DNA from: an uncultured Pseudomonadota bacterium
GTDB lineage: Bacteria; Pseudomonadota; Gammaproteobacteria; Methylococcales; Methylomonadaceae
Length of the DNA stretch: 38,481 bases
Assembly (NCBI GenBank): GCA_903875455.1
Contig: CAIQWF010000081.1
Location: 1-38,481 of the forward strand
Direction of reading: 5' to 3'
The position numbers and the translations under genes are program-made. The notes below the pieces were generated by a model that saw only the letters and a program-made list of their open reading frames with translations, made no database searches and was not told the origin of the DNA. Below are positions 36,530 through 38,481 of the stretch, in pieces. The number at the start of each line of letters is the position of its first letter. Positions within the stretch are counted from its first letter, which is position 1.

Positions 36530-37520
36530 CTAAACCTCGCTCTTCAATCAGCAACTCGTTACTCGGCTGTTTCAAGGCCGAAGATAACGGCCAAACTTTT
36601 TGCACGCCTTTGATGGTTTGTTCAGAGGTATCCAGCACCGACTGAGTATTTTTCAATACGGTTTGTCCGCTGTTTAATAAAACCGGAATTTGATCCAATT
36701 GTTTGTCCACTTTCAACACCGATTTATGCACATCGCCCATCATTTTTTGCGATTGCAGCGTCAGTTTATTGACATTATTCAGCAACGGCTGGGTTTCATT
36801 GACCCGTGCAGAAATGCCCGCCAAGGTTTTTTCAATCAGCAGCAGGGAGTTGTTCACGCTTTGTTCCTGGTTTTTGTCATACAGAATTCGCCCCAGTGAG
36901 CCTTTGCCTTGATTTACATGATCGCTTAAAGTTCGGACATTGCCCAAAATGCCGCGTAAATCCTGAGTTGAACCTTGCACAGCATCAGGGTGAATCGCAC
37001 TGACAATTTTTGACAAATTATCAATCAAAGATTCCATATCCTTGATTACCGGTGTCACTCCGGCAATCAAATCATCTGTGGTGACTGGTTCTTCAACATC
37101 GATAATCGCGCCTTCTTGCAACATGGGCTTGTTTGCAGAACCGGCTTTAATAATAATCAAAGCATTGCCCACCAGCGATAATTTGTTTAATTCGCCTTTA
37201 GAGTCGGCGCGTAGCAATTTCTGGAAATCTTTATAGACAAAAAAATCAATATGAATCCGGTTATGTTCATCAATATCCAGGGCGGCAACTTTGCCTACTT
37301 CAATCCCGGAAATATTAACCAGGGTTTCGGTGGAAATGCCCTGTGCTGTTTTCATATAAGTATGATAATGCACGACATCGGCAAACATTTTTGAAGATTT
37401 TACTTTGGCGGCAAACAGGCCAATCATTGCCAGAATGGCGATGGTCATAAAAGCTCCGGCCAGCCGGTCTTTTGCATCATAACTTAAGCTGTGGGTGTAA
37501 TGAACTTTTGCTGGTTTCAT
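36522..37520 (-). CDS. MCE/MlaD-family lipid-transport protein
   Basis: This 332-residue inner-membrane-anchored periplasmic protein has one N-terminal membrane helix (LAGAFMTIAILAMIGLFAA). One MCE domain follows (TYMKTAQGISTETLVNISGIEVGKVAALDID through LSLVGNALIII), then a long helical tail with repeated heptad-like segments (about 160-320). MCE hexamers form lipid channels across the periplasm. It is coupled to the TPR lipoprotein gene downstream and lies 11 nt after the ABC ATPase gene. The helical tail is like that of the tunnel-forming MCE proteins such as PqiB, but with a single MCE domain. Confidence 0.9.
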   Translation of the reverse strand: MKPAKVHYTHSLSYDAKDRLAGAFMTIAILAMIGLFAAKVKSSKMFADVVHYHTYMKTAQGISTETLVNISGIEVGKVAALDIDEHNRIHIDFFVYKDFQKLLRADSKGELNKLSLVGNALIIIKAGSANKPMLQEGAIIDVEEPVTTDDLIAGVTPVIKDMESLIDNLSKIVSAIHPDAVQGSTQDLRGILGNVRTLSDHVNQGKGSLGRILYDKNQEQSVNNSLLLIEKTLAGISARVNETQPLLNNVNKLTLQSQKMMGDVHKSVLKVDKQLDQIPVLLNSGQTVLKNTQSVLDTSEQTIKGVQKVWPLSSALKQPSNELLIEERGLDE

Positions 37521-37531
37521 GGTCTTAAAGC

Positions 37532-38248
37532 TTAGAATTTAAGCCGGTTTTGCTGTTTATAATGGGAAAAATCCTGCCACTGCTGAAAAAACTGAAAATC
37601 CTCGCCGGTGGCATAAATAATCTGCTGTGCATAATGTTGGACAAAGTCCAGATTCGCATTGCTGGTCACCAAGGTGATATTTTTATTTTTTACCAGAGTT
37701 GCCAGATATTGCCCCAGAATCGCCGCTTCTTCCAGCTCCAAATCGGCAAAAGGATTTTCAATAAACAGCATTTGCGGCTTTAGCATCAAGGCTCTGGCAA
37801 TCAGCAAATGCCGTTTTTGCAGCATGGTCATAAAGGCCGGCAATATCTTGTGATCGGCATCGTACTGTAACTGGCTCAACAGTTCCTGAGCTTGTTCATC
37901 AATTTGCTGGCGCGAGCCTAACTGATGATACAGCGCCGGTAATTTAACATTTTCCAGACCATTTAGCACAGAAAGCAAAGTGCTGTTGTAGTCTAAATAG
38001 GCAATCCCCGGAAAATGGCTGTGGGCAGGGGTGATTTGTTGCTCGACAAAATGCTCAACCAGTCCCGATTTTGCTTCTGCCAGTCCCGCCAGCATTTGCA
38101 GATAAATATTTAAGGTTCTGAAACGCTGCCCCAAAAAGCATACTAAACTGCCGGTATTGATTTGGTAAGTTAATGGCGGTAAAAACGGCTGGTCTTCGCA
38201 GCAGGGAACGGCGGCATGGGCGCAAATCAGTGGAGCTGCATTTTTCAT
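37532..38248 (-). CDS. ABC transporter ATP-binding protein (MlaF-like), catalytically degenerate
   Basis: The 238-residue protein aligns with MlaF-type ATPases along its length, but every ATP-handling motif is altered. The Walker A position reads FLGQRFRTLNIYL with no GKS/T. The signature LSGGQ is replaced by AFMTMLQKR before LLIARAL. Walker B reads MLFIENPFADLE, with DE changed to EN. The switch histidine is replaced (TSNANL). The Q-loop-like LDYNSTLLSVLNGLENVKLP and the overall order are kept. It is coupled by an ATGA overlap to the upstream permease gene. It is either a structural pseudo-ATPase or part of a decaying system; an intact reading frame favours the former. Confidence 0.82.
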   Translation of the reverse strand: MKNAAPLICAHAAVPCCEDQPFLPPLTYQINTGSLVCFLGQRFRTLNIYLQMLAGLAEAKSGLVEHFVEQQITPAHSHFPGIAYLDYNSTLLSVLNGLENVKLPALYHQLGSRQQIDEQAQELLSQLQYDADHKILPAFMTMLQKRHLLIARALMLKPQMLFIENPFADLELEEAAILGQYLATLVKNKNITLVTSNANLDFVQHYAQQIIYATGEDFQFFQQWQDFSHYKQQNRLKF

Positions 38249-38481
38249 AGCACAAACAGCACATTAATAAAGAAAATCGACACCAGACTATGAATAATGG
38301 CTTGCTGGGTTTCTTGCGGCACTTCAGTCACTGAATATTTTACTCTCAAGCCGTGAAAGCAGGCGTTTGAGCCGATAATAAAACCGAAAAACATGTTTTT
38401 GCATAAAAAAGAGATCAGTTCCAGCGGCGTTATCGAAGAAATCAGCAGGAAAAAATATTTAAAATTGGACGATGATTCCAG
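38245..38481 (-). CDS. MlaE-family permease, C-terminal part only
   Basis: The last 78 codons of a permease enter from the right edge. The reading is PLELISFLCKNMFFGFIIGS, then ACFHGLRVKYSVTEVPQETQQAIIHSLVSI and a hydrophobic end (FFINVLFVL). This fits the C-terminal end of MlaE permeases, with the conserved K-s-x-x-FG-x-I-g and a final membrane helix. The TGA overlaps the ATG of the ABC ATPase gene. The 5' part lies beyond the window. Confidence 0.8.
   Translation of the reverse strand: MESSSNFKYFFLLISSITPLELISFLCKNMFFGFIIGSNACFHGLRVKYSVTEVPQETQQAIIHSLVSIFFINVLFVL

Overview
The window comes from a gammaproteobacterium of moderate, slightly AT-rich composition. The block adk-leuC-leuD-leuB-asd-fimV is a gammaproteobacterial arrangement, with the leuCDB-asd-fimV part familiar from Pseudomonas and relatives. 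A methanotroph-type lineage such as Methylococcales is possible, but nothing here proves it.

Layout. (1) 1-7532, minus strand: the 5' part of fimV, then asd, leuB, leuD, leuC, adk, and separately hslO (Hsp33). (2) 7609-8631, plus strand: msrA and a small proline-rich lipoprotein. (3) 8900-15553, plus strand: a first type VI secretion (T6SS) unit, a ClpB-type ATPase in the tssH position followed by tssM and tssJ. (4) 15845-28971, plus strand: a long, tightly packed T6SS operon, tssB, tssC, an atypical Hcp-position protein, tssK, tssE, a gp27/OB-type hub, a separate beta-helix spike, tssF, tssL, a 112-residue orphan, tssG, tssA, a DUF4280 PAAR-like tip and a degenerate adenylate-forming-enzyme homologue. 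(5) 29028-33991: a cargo-like region with a kinase-fold protein, a zincin metallopeptidase, an SGNH (GDSL) hydrolase and an unknown protein. Degenerate copies of the 3' end of the adenylating-enzyme-like gene lie between them, and a roughly 99-bp palindrome overlaps the hydrolase stop codon. (6) 34071-35663: an isocitrate lyase/PEP mutase family enzyme and a membrane-anchored coiled-coil protein. (7) 35678-38481, minus strand: an MCE-type lipid transport operon (permease, catalytically degenerate ABC ATPase, MlaD-like protein, TPR lipoprotein).

How it fits together. TssJ-TssM-TssL would form the membrane complex and TssE/F/G/K plus the hub the baseplate. TssB/C would form the sheath, the Hcp-like protein the tube, and the beta-helix protein plus DUF4280 protein the tip. 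The ClpB-type ATPase would recycle the sheath. Several parts recall the Francisella pathogenicity island system rather than canonical T6SSi: an IglA-like TssB, a stand-alone beta-helix VgrG, an IglG-type (DUF4280) tip and a ClpB-type rather than ClpV-type ATPase. Complete tssA, tssE and tssH functions are nevertheless present in the cluster.

The most interesting points are the split spike with a G7 tract whose loss of one G would fuse the two genes, the adenylating pseudoenzyme whose 3' end recurs between cargo genes, and the kinase/protease/lipase set without recognisable immunity genes, which would suit eukaryotic (protist) targets. Family assignments were made by reading motifs; no database search was run.
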